Part shown: positions 8,810 to 17,036 of the stretch, in pieces
How positions within the stretch are numbered: position 1 is the first letter of the stretch
How the letters are laid out: every line of letters begins with the position of its first letter
Assembly (NCBI GenBank): GCA_963725895.1
Contig: CAVSAJ010000003.1
Coordinates: 186,001-250,000 of the forward strand
DNA from: Bog-473 sp963725895
Lineage (GTDB): Bacteria > Actinomycetota > Acidimicrobiia > Acidimicrobiales > RAAP-2
DNA length: 64,000 bases
Direction: 5' to 3'
Notes under the pieces: model-generated
The model's input: only the letters and a program-made list of their open reading frames with translations
Told to the model about the DNA's origin: nothing
The model's database searches: none
Position numbers and translations under genes: made by a program

Positions 8810-10190
8810 CCCGCGACGAGATGCGGGCGGCCGATGCGGCCGCGCTGGCGTCCGTCTCGCACGAGACCCTGGTCGACCGGGCGGGCACCGCGGTGGCCCA
8901 TGCCGCGCTGCACCTGTGCGGTGGCGCCTACGGCCGCCGCATCGTGGTGGTGGTCGGCAAGGGAAGCAATGGTGCCGACGGCAAGGTGGCGGCCGACGTC
9001 CTGGCACGCCGAGGGGCGCGGGTGCACGTCGTCGAAGCCACGTCGCTGGCACCGGGCGCGGCCCTGCCGCAGTGTGATTTGGTGATCGACGGCGCCTACG
9101 GCACCGGGTTCCGGGGCTCCTACGACGCGCCGGCGGTGCCCCCCGGGGCGCAGGTGCTGGCCATCGACATCCCCTCGGGCGTCGACGCCGACTCGGGCGA
9201 CGCGCCGGGCGACGCGGTGCAGGCCGACGCGACGGTGACCTTTGCCGCGCTCAAGCCGGGCCTGCTCCAGGGCGCCGGCGCGCGACTGAGCGGCCACGTC
9301 GAGGTGGCCGACATCGGCATCGGGTTCGAGACGCCCAAGGTCATGCTGGTCGAGGACGCCGACGTCGCGCGCTGGTGCCGCGGCGGGGGCGTCTGGGCAA
9401 CAAGTGGAACCACGCGGTCGGCATCGCGGCCGGTTCGCGCGGGATGGAAGGTTCGGCCATCTTGTGCACCCGGGGGGCCATGGCCGCCGGCGCGGGGATG
9501 ATCCGGCTCGGGTCACCGGGTGACCCCACGGCCGCCTGGCCGATCGAGGCCGTGCGCATGCACCTGCCCGCCGGGGAGTGGGCGGGTGCGTTCCTCGACG
9601 CCACGACCAAGTGCAAGGCGGCCGTCATCGGCCCGGGACTCGGCACGGGCGACGACGTCGCGGAGGAAATCCGATCCGTGATCGCTGCCGCGCCCGTCCC
9701 GCTCGTGGTCGACGCCGATGCGCTCACCGCGCTCGGGGACGCCGCAGCGGCCCGCGCCGTGCTGTCGAAGCGCAGCGCGCCAAGCATCCTCACCCCGCAC
9801 GACGGCGAGTACGCCCGCCTGGCCGGCTCCATGCCCGGGCCCGACCGCCTGGCGGCCGCACGCGGCCTCGCCGCGGCGACCGGTGCGGTGGTGTTGTTGA
9901 AGGGCTCGCTCACCGCGGTCGCCGCGCCCGACGCGGGGTCGCCCGACGTGCTGTTGGCCGCGGCCGGTGTCCCCGCGCTCGCCACCGCGGGCAGCGGCGA
10001 CGTCCTCTCCGGGGTCATCGGCGCCTTCTGCGCGCGTGGGATGGACGCGCTGGAGGCGGCCGCGCTCGGGGCCCACGTGCACGGGCGGGCCGCCTCGCTC
10101 GGCTTTCCCGAGGGCTTGGTGGCGGGCGATCTCCCCGCCTTGTTGGCCCGGGCGCTCAGTGCACTCGAGGGTGCGGGCGGGCATGGCTGA
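8794..10190 (+). CDS. nnrD: Bifunctional NAD(P)H-hydrate epimerase / ADP-dependent dehydratase (split by an apparent indel)
   Basis: Repairs hydrated NADH and NADPH. The epimerase (YjeF N) half runs from GTG 8794 with MRAADAAALA, VVGKGSNGADG and AIDIPSGVDADSG. The kinase-like dehydratase half has ILTPHDGEYARL, LLKGSLTAVAAPD and ATAGSGDVLSGVIGAF. Between them the frame changes near 9372-9376. Restoring one missing G gives DVARWVPRRGRLGNKWNHAV, which fits the family linker, followed by GIAAGSRGMEGSA. The gene overlaps acpS by 16 bases and alr by 8. Two-domain fusion is normal for the family. Confidence 0.9.
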
Positions 10191-11442
10191 CGGATCGCCG
10201 ATGCGACTGGTGGCGCCCGTGCCCGATGACGCCGACGACGCCGAGCACGCGGCCACCATGGGCCCGAGTCGCTCGCGGCCGGCCTGGGCGGAAGTCGACC
10301 TCGGCGCCGTGGCCCACAACGCCGGCCTGCTGGCGCGGCTCGCTGCGCCGGCGGAGCTGTGCGCGGTGGTCAAGGCTCATGGCTACGGGCACGGTGGTCC
10401 GCCGGTGGCCCGGGCCGCGCTCGCCGGCGGCGCCCGGCGCCTGGCGGTGGCGCTGGTCGACGAGGGAGTGGAGCTGCGCGAGCACGGCATCAGCGCGCCG
10501 GTCCTCCTGCTGAGCGAGTGTGGCGCCGAGGCGGCGCCGAGCGCGCTCGAGCACGGTCTCACCCCGACCCTGTACTCGGCCGAAGGCATCGCGACGTTCG
10601 CGGCTGCGGCGAGGTCGGCCGGGCGCCGCGTCGCGGTGCACGTCAAGGTGGACACCGGCATGCACCGGGTGGGGGCGGCGCCCGACGACCTCGTTGCGGT
10701 GGCATCGGCGGTGGTGAACGAGCCGATGCTCGAGCTCGAGGGTGTGTGGACGCACCTGCCCGTGGCCGACGGCGAAGCGAGCGAGGACCGCGTCTTCACC
10801 GAGGGCCAGCTCGCGCTGTTCGATCGCCTCGTGGGCGACCTGGCCGCGGCCGGCATCCGCGTCCCGGTGTTGCACGCGGCCAATACGGCCGGCTCGGTGG
10901 CCTTTTCCGCGTCGCGCTACGGCATGGTCCGCTGTGGCCTCGGCCTCTACGGGTACCTCCCCGGGTCGCCCGGCGGTGCGGTGGCGGCGGCGTTCGGGGC
11001 GCAGGCGGGCGGGGAGGTGCTCCGGCCGGCGATGGCGCTCAAGGCACGCGTGGTCGCGGTCCGCACGCTCGACGCCGGCGAGCGGCCCTCGTATGGGCGA
11101 CTGCGGCCGCTGCCGGCCCGCGCCGTCGTGGCCACGGTCCCCATCGGCTACGCCGACGGCGTGCCGCGGGCGCTCTTCGGCGGCGGCTACGAGGTGCTCA
11201 TCGGGGGCGTGCGCCGACCGTTGGCGGGGATGGTGACCATGGACCAGATCGTCGTCGACTGCGGCGACGACCCGGTGCAGCCGGGCGACGAGGTCGTGCT
11301 CCTCGGGAGCCAGGGGAGCGAGACCATCACGGCGGACGACTGGGCGGCCATGCTGGGAACGATCAGCTACGAGGTGGTGTGCGGCGTGGGCCCGCGCATG
11401 CCGCGCATCGTGGTCAACCGACCCGACCGGCCCGGTGGCTGA
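10183..11442 (+). CDS. alr: Alanine racemase
   Basis: 419 residues. PLP enzyme interconverting L- and D-alanine for peptidoglycan. The PLP lysine is Lys64 in CAVVKAHGYGHG, the catalytic tyrosine loop is GERPSYGR, and the phosphate-site strand IGYADGVPR and MVTMDQIVVD are present. ATG 10183 overlaps nnrD by 8 bases; ATG 10201 is an alternative start that would trim a poorly conserved acidic leader. The alr-tsaE-tsaB-rimI neighbourhood is a common actinobacterial arrangement. Confidence 0.95.
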   Translation: MADGSPMRLVAPVPDDADDAEHAATMGPSRSRPAWAEVDLGAVAHNAGLLARLAAPAELCAVVKAHGYGHGGPPVARAALAGGARRLAVALVDEGVELREHGISAPVLLLSECGAEAAPSALEHGLTPTLYSAEGIATFAAAARSAGRRVAVHVKVDTGMHRVGAAPDDLVAVASAVVNEPMLELEGVWTHLPVADGEASEDRVFTEGQLALFDRLVGDLAAAGIRVPVLHAANTAGSVAFSASRYGMVRCGLGLYGYLPGSPGGAVAAAFGAQAGGEVLRPAMALKARVVAVRTLDAGERPSYGRLRPLPARAVVATVPIGYADGVPRALFGGGYEVLIGGVRRPLAGMVTMDQIVVDCGDDPVQPGDEVVLLGSQGSETITADDWAAMLGTISYEVVCGVGPRMPRIVVNRPDRPGG

Positions 11443-12007
11443 CGCGGCGGCGCTGGAGCGGCTGCGGGTCACCGCCTCGACCTGCACGCGCTGTCCGCTG
11501 GCCAAGGGGCGGACCCAGGTCGTGTTCGGCGTTGGCTCGCCGGCGGCCGACCTGCTCTTCGTGGGCGAGGGCCCGGGCCGCGAGGAGGACTTGGCCGGCG
11601 AGCCCTTCGTCGGCCGGTCCGGCAAGCTGCTCGATCGCCTCATGTGGGAGGAGGTCGGCCTGACCCGCGCCGAGTGCTACATCGCCAACGTGGTCAAGTG
11701 CCGGCCGCCGCAGAACCGGGACCCCGCGCCGGGGGAGATCGAGGCGTGCCGTCCGTACCTCGAAGAGCAGATCGACCTGATCGACCCGATCGTCATCGTG
11801 ACCCTGGGCAACTTCTCGACCAAGCTGCTGCTCGAGAGCACGCGCGGCATCCGCGAGCTGCGGGGTCAGGTGTTCGAGCGCGGCCGGGCGTCGGTGGTGC
11901 CGACGTACCACCCGGCGTACGTGTTGCGCGCCGGGGGCGAGGCCATGGCCGAGATGCGGGCCGACTTCGTACGGGCCAAGCGGCTCATGGGGGCGGCCCG
12001 CCCGTGA
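11435..12007 (+). CDS. Family 4 uracil-DNA glycosylase (4Fe-4S)
   Basis: 190 residues. Removes uracil from DNA; thermostable-type family 4 enzyme with an iron-sulfur cluster. Four cysteines are placed as in the family: Cys17 and Cys20 in CTRCPLAKGRT, and a second pair in KCRPPQNRDPAPGEIEAC. The uracil-pocket motif GEGPGREEDLAGEPFVGRSG and the late YHPAYVLR histidine motif are intact. GTG 11435 overlaps alr by 8 bases. Its insertion between alr and tsaE ties DNA repair to this operon only by position. Confidence 0.93.
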   Translation: MADAAALERLRVTASTCTRCPLAKGRTQVVFGVGSPAADLLFVGEGPGREEDLAGEPFVGRSGKLLDRLMWEEVGLTRAECYIANVVKCRPPQNRDPAPGEIEACRPYLEEQIDLIDPIVIVTLGNFSTKLLLESTRGIRELRGQVFERGRASVVPTYHPAYVLRAGGEAMAEMRADFVRAKRLMGAARP

Positions 12008-12514
12008 GCTGGCCCGTGCGACGCTCCACGGCGTCGCCGCAGTCGACCCGCGAGCTGGCCGGCCCGCGTCGCCGGTCTCTGCCGGGCGGGCGACGTCGTG
12101 CTCTTGGTGGGCGATCTCGGCACCGGCAAGACCGTGTTCGCCCAGGGATTCGCCGCCGCACTCGGGGTGACCGGGCCGGTGACCAGCCCGACCTTCGCGC
12201 TCGTGCGTCACTACCGCTGTGGGCCGCGGGCCGCGGTGACCCAGCTCATCCATGCCGACGTCTATCGCACCGGCTCGGTCGCAGAGGTGGTCGACCTGGC
12301 CCTGGCCGAGCTGGTGGAGGAGGACGCCGTGGCCCTCGTCGAGTGGGGCGACCTGGCTCTCCCGGCTCTCGGCGAGAGCGCGCTCGAGGTCACGCTTGTC
12401 GCGCCCGACGCGCTCGGTGCGCCCAGCCGGCGCGAGCTCTCGATCGCCGGGCGGGGAAGGTGGGAGCGTCGCGCCGCCGAAGTGGACGCGGTGCTCGGAC
12501 AGGACGCGGCATGA
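12004..12514 (+). CDS. tsaE: tRNA threonylcarbamoyladenosine biosynthesis ATPase TsaE (split by an apparent indel)
   Basis: P-loop ATPase acting with TsaB and TsaD in t6A37 formation. GTG 12004 overlaps the preceding stop (GTGA). The N-terminus runs through STRELA, then the frame shifts at about 12061; dropping one G gives TRELAARVAGLCRAGDVVLL, matching the family. The rest is clean: GDLGTGKTVFAQGFA (Walker A), SPTFALVRHY, the HADVYRTGS stretch and LVEWGDLAL. The neighbour tsaB overlaps by 4 bases. Confidence 0.9.
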
Positions 12515-13297
12515 GTGCCGCACGCGGTGGTGCCGCTCGGGAAGACGACGGGTGGCCGAACGGTCTCGCACCGGCACTGGTGGCGATCGAGACGGCGACC
12601 GAGACGGTCGGGGTGGCAGTGCGCACGCCCGACGGCGTGGAGGCCGCGTTCACGCTCACCGGCAGGCGCCGCCACGTGGAGACGCTGACGCCCGCGCTCG
12701 AGCACGTCCTCGAGCAGGTCGGTCTGGTGCCGGCCGACCTCGACGCCGTCGCCGTCGACCTCGGCCCCGGCCTCTTCACCGGGTTGCGCGTCGGGAGTGG
12801 CCGCCGCGAAGGGCCTCGCGTTCTCGCTGGGCGTGGGGGTGATCGGAGCGACGAGCCTTGACATCCTCACGGCGGCGGCCGCCGAGACCGGCCAGCGCGG
12901 CCTGGTTCTGGCGTGCATCGACGCCCGACGCGGCGAGGTGTTCGCGTCGCTGCACGAGCTCGGTCCGAGCGGGACGGTCGCCCGCCAGCGCATCGCCCCC
13001 GGCCTCTTCGCGCCGGAGGACCTGGTGGCCACGCTCGAGGGACTCGCGGGTCTCGGTGGTGCACGGGTGCTCGCGGTCGGCGACGGCGCCCAGCGCTACG
13101 CCGGGGTGCTGGGCGCCGTAGGCGCGGTGGAGGTGGTGGCGCCGGGCCTGGGTTTTCCCCACCCCGGTGTCCTGCTCCGGCTCGCACTGGCTCGGCTTGC
13201 TGCGGGAGAATCGCCAGACGAGCCCGCTTCCGTCGTTCCTCTCTACATGCGTGAGGCGGACGCACGGAGCAACTTCGCTCGGGCGGAGCGGGCCTGA
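12511..13297 (+). CDS. tsaB: TsaB, t6A biosynthesis protein (split by an apparent indel)
   Basis: Inactive ASKHA-fold paralogue that scaffolds TsaD and TsaE. It begins at ATG 12511 with an extra N-terminal stretch before LVAIETATETVGVAV. The diagnostic motif would read GPGLFTGLRVGVAAAKGLA, but an extra A at about 12794 changes frame between GLRVG and AAAKGLA. The C-terminal half (ACIDARRGEVFASLH and VVPLYMREADARSNF) is intact and ends at 13297. It is four bases ahead of rimI. Confidence 0.9.
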
Positions 13298-13300
13298 GGT

Positions 13301-13831
13301 ATGGCCATGCTGACGCTGCGTATCGACAAGCTTCGGCGCCGGGATCTGCGCCAGCTCATGCGCATCGAGAGCGCCGTCTTCCCCGAACCCTGGTCGCCGG
13401 CCGTCTTCAACTCGGAGCTCGCGCTCCGCAAGGGCCGGCTGTACCGTGCCGCGTGGGTCGGTGACGACTTGGCCGGCTACATCGGGTTCATGATCGTCGA
13501 CGACGAGGGCCACATGACGACGCTTGCCACCGCGCCGGACTTCCAACGGGCTGGGATCGCGACCACGATGATCGTCGACGGCCTCCGGACGCTGCGCGCC
13601 GGGGGCGTCAAACACATTTCCTTGGAGGTGGCGGCCAACAACGAGGCGGCCCAGTCCCTCTACCGGCGCTTCGGCTTCGCCCCCGTCGCGGTCCGCAAGA
13701 ACTACTACCCGGTCACGGGGCAGGACGCGCTGGTCATGTGGGTCTACGACGTGGACACCGACGACTACGAGGCTCGCTTGGAGGATCTGGCCGCCCGCGG
13801 CGTCGCCGTCGAACACCGCGGTGCGCGCTGA
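13301..13831 (+). CDS. rimI: Ribosomal-protein-alanine N-acetyltransferase (GNAT family)
   Basis: 176 residues. Acetylates N-terminal alanine of a ribosomal protein. MRIESAVFPEPWSPAVFNSE is the RimI N-terminal signature, FQRAGIATTMIVDGL is the acetyl-CoA loop, and EVAANNEAAQSLYRRFGF plus RKNYYP carry the catalytic region. It is the last gene of the operon here; tsaD, which commonly comes next in Actinobacteria, is absent and the following gene is convergent. Confidence 0.9.
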   Translation: MAMLTLRIDKLRRRDLRQLMRIESAVFPEPWSPAVFNSELALRKGRLYRAAWVGDDLAGYIGFMIVDDEGHMTTLATAPDFQRAGIATTMIVDGLRTLRAGGVKHISLEVAANNEAAQSLYRRFGFAPVAVRKNYYPVTGQDALVMWVYDVDTDDYEARLEDLAARGVAVEHRGAR

Positions 13832-13852
13832 GCCGATCAGCGCGGTGTGCGC

Positions 13853-14392
13853 TCAACGCAGCGGGGTGCCGACGGCCTCGATCTGCACGGCGATGCGCGA
13901 CGACGCAGCAGCCCGCATCGCGGTGACGCCGAACTGGCGGCGGTCGACGTCGGCCGTGGCACTGATGTGCACCAACCCGCCGCCCTGCTGAGCCGTCGCC
14001 GTCACCGAGAACACGGCCGGTGCCGATCGGCCGTGCACGGTGAGCGTGCCGCGGACCTCCCACGCACCGCGGAGGGGGACCACCTCGGTCGACGTGAATT
14101 CCATGTTCGGGTAGGTGGCGACGTCGAGCAGTTTGGGTCCTTTGACATGCTCGTCGCGCTTCGCCATCGGAGTGGTGAAGGTGTCGGTGGCCAGCACCAC
14201 GTGGACGGTGGAGCGCTCGAGCGGCGTGCCGACCATGAATTCTCCTGAGGCGAGGCCGATCGTCCCCCTGATGGTGAAGACGCCGAGCTTCTTCGCCGTA
14301 AAGCGCACCGTCGAGAGCGTCGGGTCGAGCCGGTACCGCCCGGCGGGGACGGCGACGGGGGCCGGCCGGTATGTGATGTCCTCGATGGCCAT
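13853..14392 (-). CDS. YceI family protein
   Basis: 179 residues from ATG 14392, chosen because GAGGAG sits 7 bases upstream; longer starts lack a site. YceI proteins are small beta-barrel lipocalin-like proteins that bind isoprenoid chains. The family pattern is clear: AGRYRLDPTLSTVRFTAKKL, TIRGTIGLASGEF, KGPKLLDVATYPNMEFTS and VRGTLTVHGRSAPAVF. There is no signal peptide, so it is probably cytoplasmic, as often in Actinobacteria. A GTCACA-N16-CGTC element upstream (14456-14482) matches the one before the adjacent ECF sigma gene, so it is probably a target of that sigma factor. Confidence 0.92.
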   Translation of the reverse strand: MAIEDITYRPAPVAVPAGRYRLDPTLSTVRFTAKKLGVFTIRGTIGLASGEFMVGTPLERSTVHVVLATDTFTTPMAKRDEHVKGPKLLDVATYPNMEFTSTEVVPLRGAWEVRGTLTVHGRSAPAVFSVTATAQQGGGLVHISATADVDRRQFGVTAMRAAASSRIAVQIEAVGTPLR

Positions 14393-14455
14393 GATGTTCT
14401 CCTCGTTCATTCGGGTGGTGCGGGTCCACGGTGGTCGTGGGGCCACAGGGAGAAG

Positions 14456-14482
14456 GACGAGACGGCGAGCCTGTCTGTGACG
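14456..14482 (-). promoter_or_regulatory. Predicted ECF-sigma promoter of yceI
   Basis: Read on the minus strand: CGTCACA, 16 bases, CGTC. The CGTC ends 63 bases before the yceI ATG. It is nearly identical in layout to the elements at 15464-15490 and 15512-15538. The ECF41 group is described as recognising TGTCACA and CGTC; the match is by eye. Confidence 0.6.
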
Positions 14483-14504
14483 GCCGTGCCGCCGTCCGCG
14501 TCGC

Positions 14505-15404
14505 TCAGTCGGGGAGGGCGCGGCGCAGGCGCGCCAGCGCCTCGGGGCGCGCCGTCACATGAATTGCAGAGACCCGCTCGCCGGTGACGGTCAGGGAGAT
14601 GAGCGCCGCAAGATCACGGTCGACGAAGGCCAGGACGCACGGGTTGCCGACGAAGGGCACCGAGACGAGGCTGGCGCCCCCGCCCCAGTAGCGCAGGAAG
14701 TTTCGGGCCACGGCGTGGGAGCCGGAGACGACGAGGCCGGGACGCAGGTCGACGCCACCGGAGACGTCGGGATCGAGCACGGCGAGGAGCTCGTCGAAGT
14801 TGCCGTTGGCACAGGCCGCAATGAAGCGGTCGGTCACCGCGCGGTGCTCGTCGGGGCTGATCGTGGCCCGCCGGCCATCTTCGGGTGCGTCGAGCTTCAC
14901 CCGGGCGCGTCGGGCGAGCTGGCGGCAGGTCGCCTCCTGCCGGCCGACGGTCGTCGCCACGGTGTCGAAGGGCAGTCCGAAGATGTCGTGGAGGACGAAG
15001 GTCACTCGCTCGGCGGGGGAGAGTCGCTCGAGGACCACCAGTAAGGCAAGGCGGACACTGTCGTCGAGGGTCACCCGATCGGCCGGGTCGGAGGACGCCG
15101 GCGTGCCGGTGAATCCCGCGCCGGGCGCGGTGGCCGCACGCTGCTCGAGCTCGAGGCCGCCGACCGACTGCTCGCGACGGTTGCGCGCGGAGCGGATGAC
15201 GTCGAGGCAGAGCCGGCTCGTGACCACGATGAGCCAGCCCCGGGCGTCCTCGATGGCCCCGAAGTCGCTCCGGGACAGGCGGTGGAACGCCTCTTGGACG
15301 ACGTCCTCGGCGCGGCCGATGTCGCCCAGCATCCGGAACGCCATGTCCAAGAGGTAGGGCCGGTGTTCGACCCACGCTTCTGTGATCTGCAGCTCGGTGG
15401 GCAT
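14505..15404 (-). CDS. ECF sigma factor with fused C-terminal SnoaL-like domain (SigJ/ECF41-like)
   Basis: 299 residues from ATG 15404 (AGGAG about 6 bases upstream). Sigma region 2 covers about residues 10-85 (FRMLGDIGRAEDVVQEAF, then WLIVVTSRLCLDVIRSARNRRE). Region 4 lies near residues 125-180 (LSPAERVTFVLHDIFGLPFDTVATTVGR). A SnoaL/NTF2-like C-terminal half replaces an anti-sigma factor and is expected to act as an internal regulator. No anti-sigma gene is adjacent. The WLPEP and DGGGK motifs described for ECF41 are not seen (DVSGGVDLR stands in place of the latter), so it is a divergent member. It probably autoregulates through the element at 15464-15490. Confidence 0.88.
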   Translation of the reverse strand: MPTELQITEAWVEHRPYLLDMAFRMLGDIGRAEDVVQEAFHRLSRSDFGAIEDARGWLIVVTSRLCLDVIRSARNRREQSVGGLELEQRAATAPGAGFTGTPASSDPADRVTLDDSVRLALLVVLERLSPAERVTFVLHDIFGLPFDTVATTVGRQEATCRQLARRARVKLDAPEDGRRATISPDEHRAVTDRFIAACANGNFDELLAVLDPDVSGGVDLRPGLVVSGSHAVARNFLRYWGGGASLVSVPFVGNPCVLAFVDRDLAALISLTVTGERVSAIHVTARPEALARLRRALPD

Positions 15405-15463
15405 GGCTCTCCTCTCGGAACCTACAGGCGGCGCCCGTCGCGGGCGCCAGGATCCATGGTGAG

Positions 15464-15490
15464 GACGGGGCCGGGCCACGAATTGTGACA
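15464..15490 (-). promoter_or_regulatory. Predicted autoregulatory ECF promoter of the sigma gene
   Basis: Read on the minus strand: TGTCACA (15490-15484), exactly 16 bases, CGTC (15467-15464). It lies 60 bases before the sigma start. This is an exact match to the -35 and -10 elements and spacing reported for ECF41-group promoters. Confidence 0.65.
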
Positions 15491-15511
15491 GGAGTGCTCG
15501 TCGCGCTGCGC

Positions 15512-15538
15512 CGTCACGTTTTGGAGGGCTGCCACGTC
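15512..15538 (+). promoter_or_regulatory. Predicted ECF promoter of the VOC-ABC operon
   Basis: On the plus strand: CGTCACG (15512-15518), 16 bases, CGTC (15535-15538), about 93 bases before the VOC start. It points away from the sigma gene, so sigma and exporter operon would share divergent control. Confidence 0.5.
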
Positions 15539-15631
15539 CTCTACGCAATGGGCACGACACGGAGCACTCGAGCGATGGACCCCGGCGACGACCGTCATGT
15601 TCGCCAAGGGGGTCGCGAATGCAAGGAACGC

Positions 15632-16015
15632 ATGGAGCTGGTGCAGAGCCGCTTCGTCACCGATGACGTCGCTCACCTGGCGCGCTTCTATGGCGCGTTG
15701 GTCGCGACCGATGTGGTGGTCAACGACTATTACGTCGAGGTGCCGACGCCGGCGCAGCGTGTGGGCGTGTCGAGGATGCGCTTCTCCGACCTCCAAGGCG
15801 GCACCTGCGGTGCGCCCGAGGGCGTGCACCTCGGAGCGACGATCCTCGACTTCGCTGCCGCAGACATTGACCTCGAGTACGAGCGCATCTGCGCGATGGA
15901 CGTCGAGTGGCTCATGCCACCCACTCTCCAGCCGTGGGGACGCCGATCGATGATGCTGCGCGACCCCGAAGGACACCTGGTGAGCGTGTTCGAGAACAAG
16001 GAGGATGACAGATGA
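15632..16015 (+). CDS. VOC (glyoxalase/bleomycin-resistance fold) protein
   Basis: 127 residues from ATG 15632, preceded by AAGGA. The paired beta-alpha-beta-beta-beta layout is visible, with LVQSRFVTDDVAHLARFYGAL opening and the classic ending MMLRDPEGHLVSVFEN. Members either catalyse metal-dependent reactions or sequester drugs. The stop overlaps the start of the ABC ATPase gene (ATGA), so it is coupled to an exporter. That supports a resistance or detoxification role, but the ligand cannot be told. Confidence 0.8.
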   Translation: MELVQSRFVTDDVAHLARFYGALVATDVVVNDYYVEVPTPAQRVGVSRMRFSDLQGGTCGAPEGVHLGATILDFAAADIDLEYERICAMDVEWLMPPTLQPWGRRSMMLRDPEGHLVSVFENKEDDR

Positions 16016-16965
16016 CGATGACCACGGATGCTCCAGCCCTCGAGGCAGTGGAGCTCGAGAAGACGTACCCCGGCGATGTCCGTGCCGTACAGGGCATCAG
16101 CTTCGAGGTGGCACCGGGCGAGGCGTTCGGTCTCCTGGGCCCGAACGGCGCGGGCAAGTCCACCACCATCGGCATGCTCAACACGACGGTGCGCCCGACC
16201 GCGGGTCGTGCCCTGTTGGGCGGGATCGACGTGGCGCGCGATCCCGTCGGCACCCGCGCACGCAGCAGTGTGGTCTTCCAAGACAGCGTGGTCGATCAGC
16301 CGCTCACGGGCCGCCAGAACCTGCAGCTGCACCTGCGCCTGTGGGGTCGCGACGACGTCGCCGGGCGGACCCGGCTGGCCGAACTCAGCCAGGTCGTCGG
16401 GCTGAGCGAGTATCTCGACCGGCCCGTCGCCACCTACAGCGGAGGCCAGCGCCGGCGCATGGAGATCGTCCGGGCGCTCGCCTCGGACCCCCAGGTGCTC
16501 TTCCTCGACGAGCCCACGACGGGCCTCGACACGCGGGTGCGCCACGATCTCTTCGACACGCTGACGACGTTGCGCGAACACACGGGCGTGACGATCCTCA
16601 TCACGACGCACTATCTCGACGAGGCCGAGCGCCTGTGCGATCGCATCGCCATCGTCGACGCGGGCCGGGTCGTCGCGTGCGACAGCCCAGCCAACTTGCT
16701 GGCCGAGCTCGGCTCTGAGGTGCTCGAGGTCCGTCTCGACGAGCCCGAACGTGCCCTGGAGACGCTCACCGGCGCCGGCGTCGCCCCGGACGACGTCCTC
16801 GTGATCGGCACCACCGTGACGGTCGTCCTGCGCGACCGGACCGCCGAGAACCTTGTCCGAGCGCTGCGCGAGTCGTCCCACGTCCTGCGGGCCGTGACGA
16901 CGCGCCGTCCCGACTTCGACGACGTCTACCTGCGCGTGACCGGCGACCGCTTCGGCGACGAGTAA
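16012..16965 (+). CDS. Daunorubicin-type ABC exporter ATPase (DrrA-like)
   Basis: 317 residues. One nucleotide-binding domain: Walker A GPNGAGKSTT (about residue 43), signature YSGGQRRRMEI, Walker B VLFLDEPTTGLD and the switch histidine in ILITTHYLDEAERL. The C-terminal extension (about 80 residues) is that of DrrA-type exporters. It is translationally coupled to the VOC gene and followed after 71 bases by a permease with a GAGGGAGGA site. Predicted to drive export of a hydrophobic compound. Confidence 0.9.
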   Translation: MTMTTDAPALEAVELEKTYPGDVRAVQGISFEVAPGEAFGLLGPNGAGKSTTIGMLNTTVRPTAGRALLGGIDVARDPVGTRARSSVVFQDSVVDQPLTGRQNLQLHLRLWGRDDVAGRTRLAELSQVVGLSEYLDRPVATYSGGQRRRMEIVRALASDPQVLFLDEPTTGLDTRVRHDLFDTLTTLREHTGVTILITTHYLDEAERLCDRIAIVDAGRVVACDSPANLLAELGSEVLEVRLDEPERALETLTGAGVAPDDVLVIGTTVTVVLRDRTAENLVRALRESSHVLRAVTTRRPDFDDVYLRVTGDRFGDE

Positions 16966-17036
16966 CGAGTCGTGCCGGCGCCCCCACCCCATTTCGCCTA
17001 CCGAACCAATAACCCCATGCCCGAGGGAGGACATCG

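Noticed and set aside
8080..9516. Long minus-strand open frame (about 478 codons) across glmS/acpS/nnrD
   Set aside because: It lies opposite well-conserved genes, its translation is Arg/Pro/Ala-rich with no motif, and such frames are common in 70% G+C DNA.
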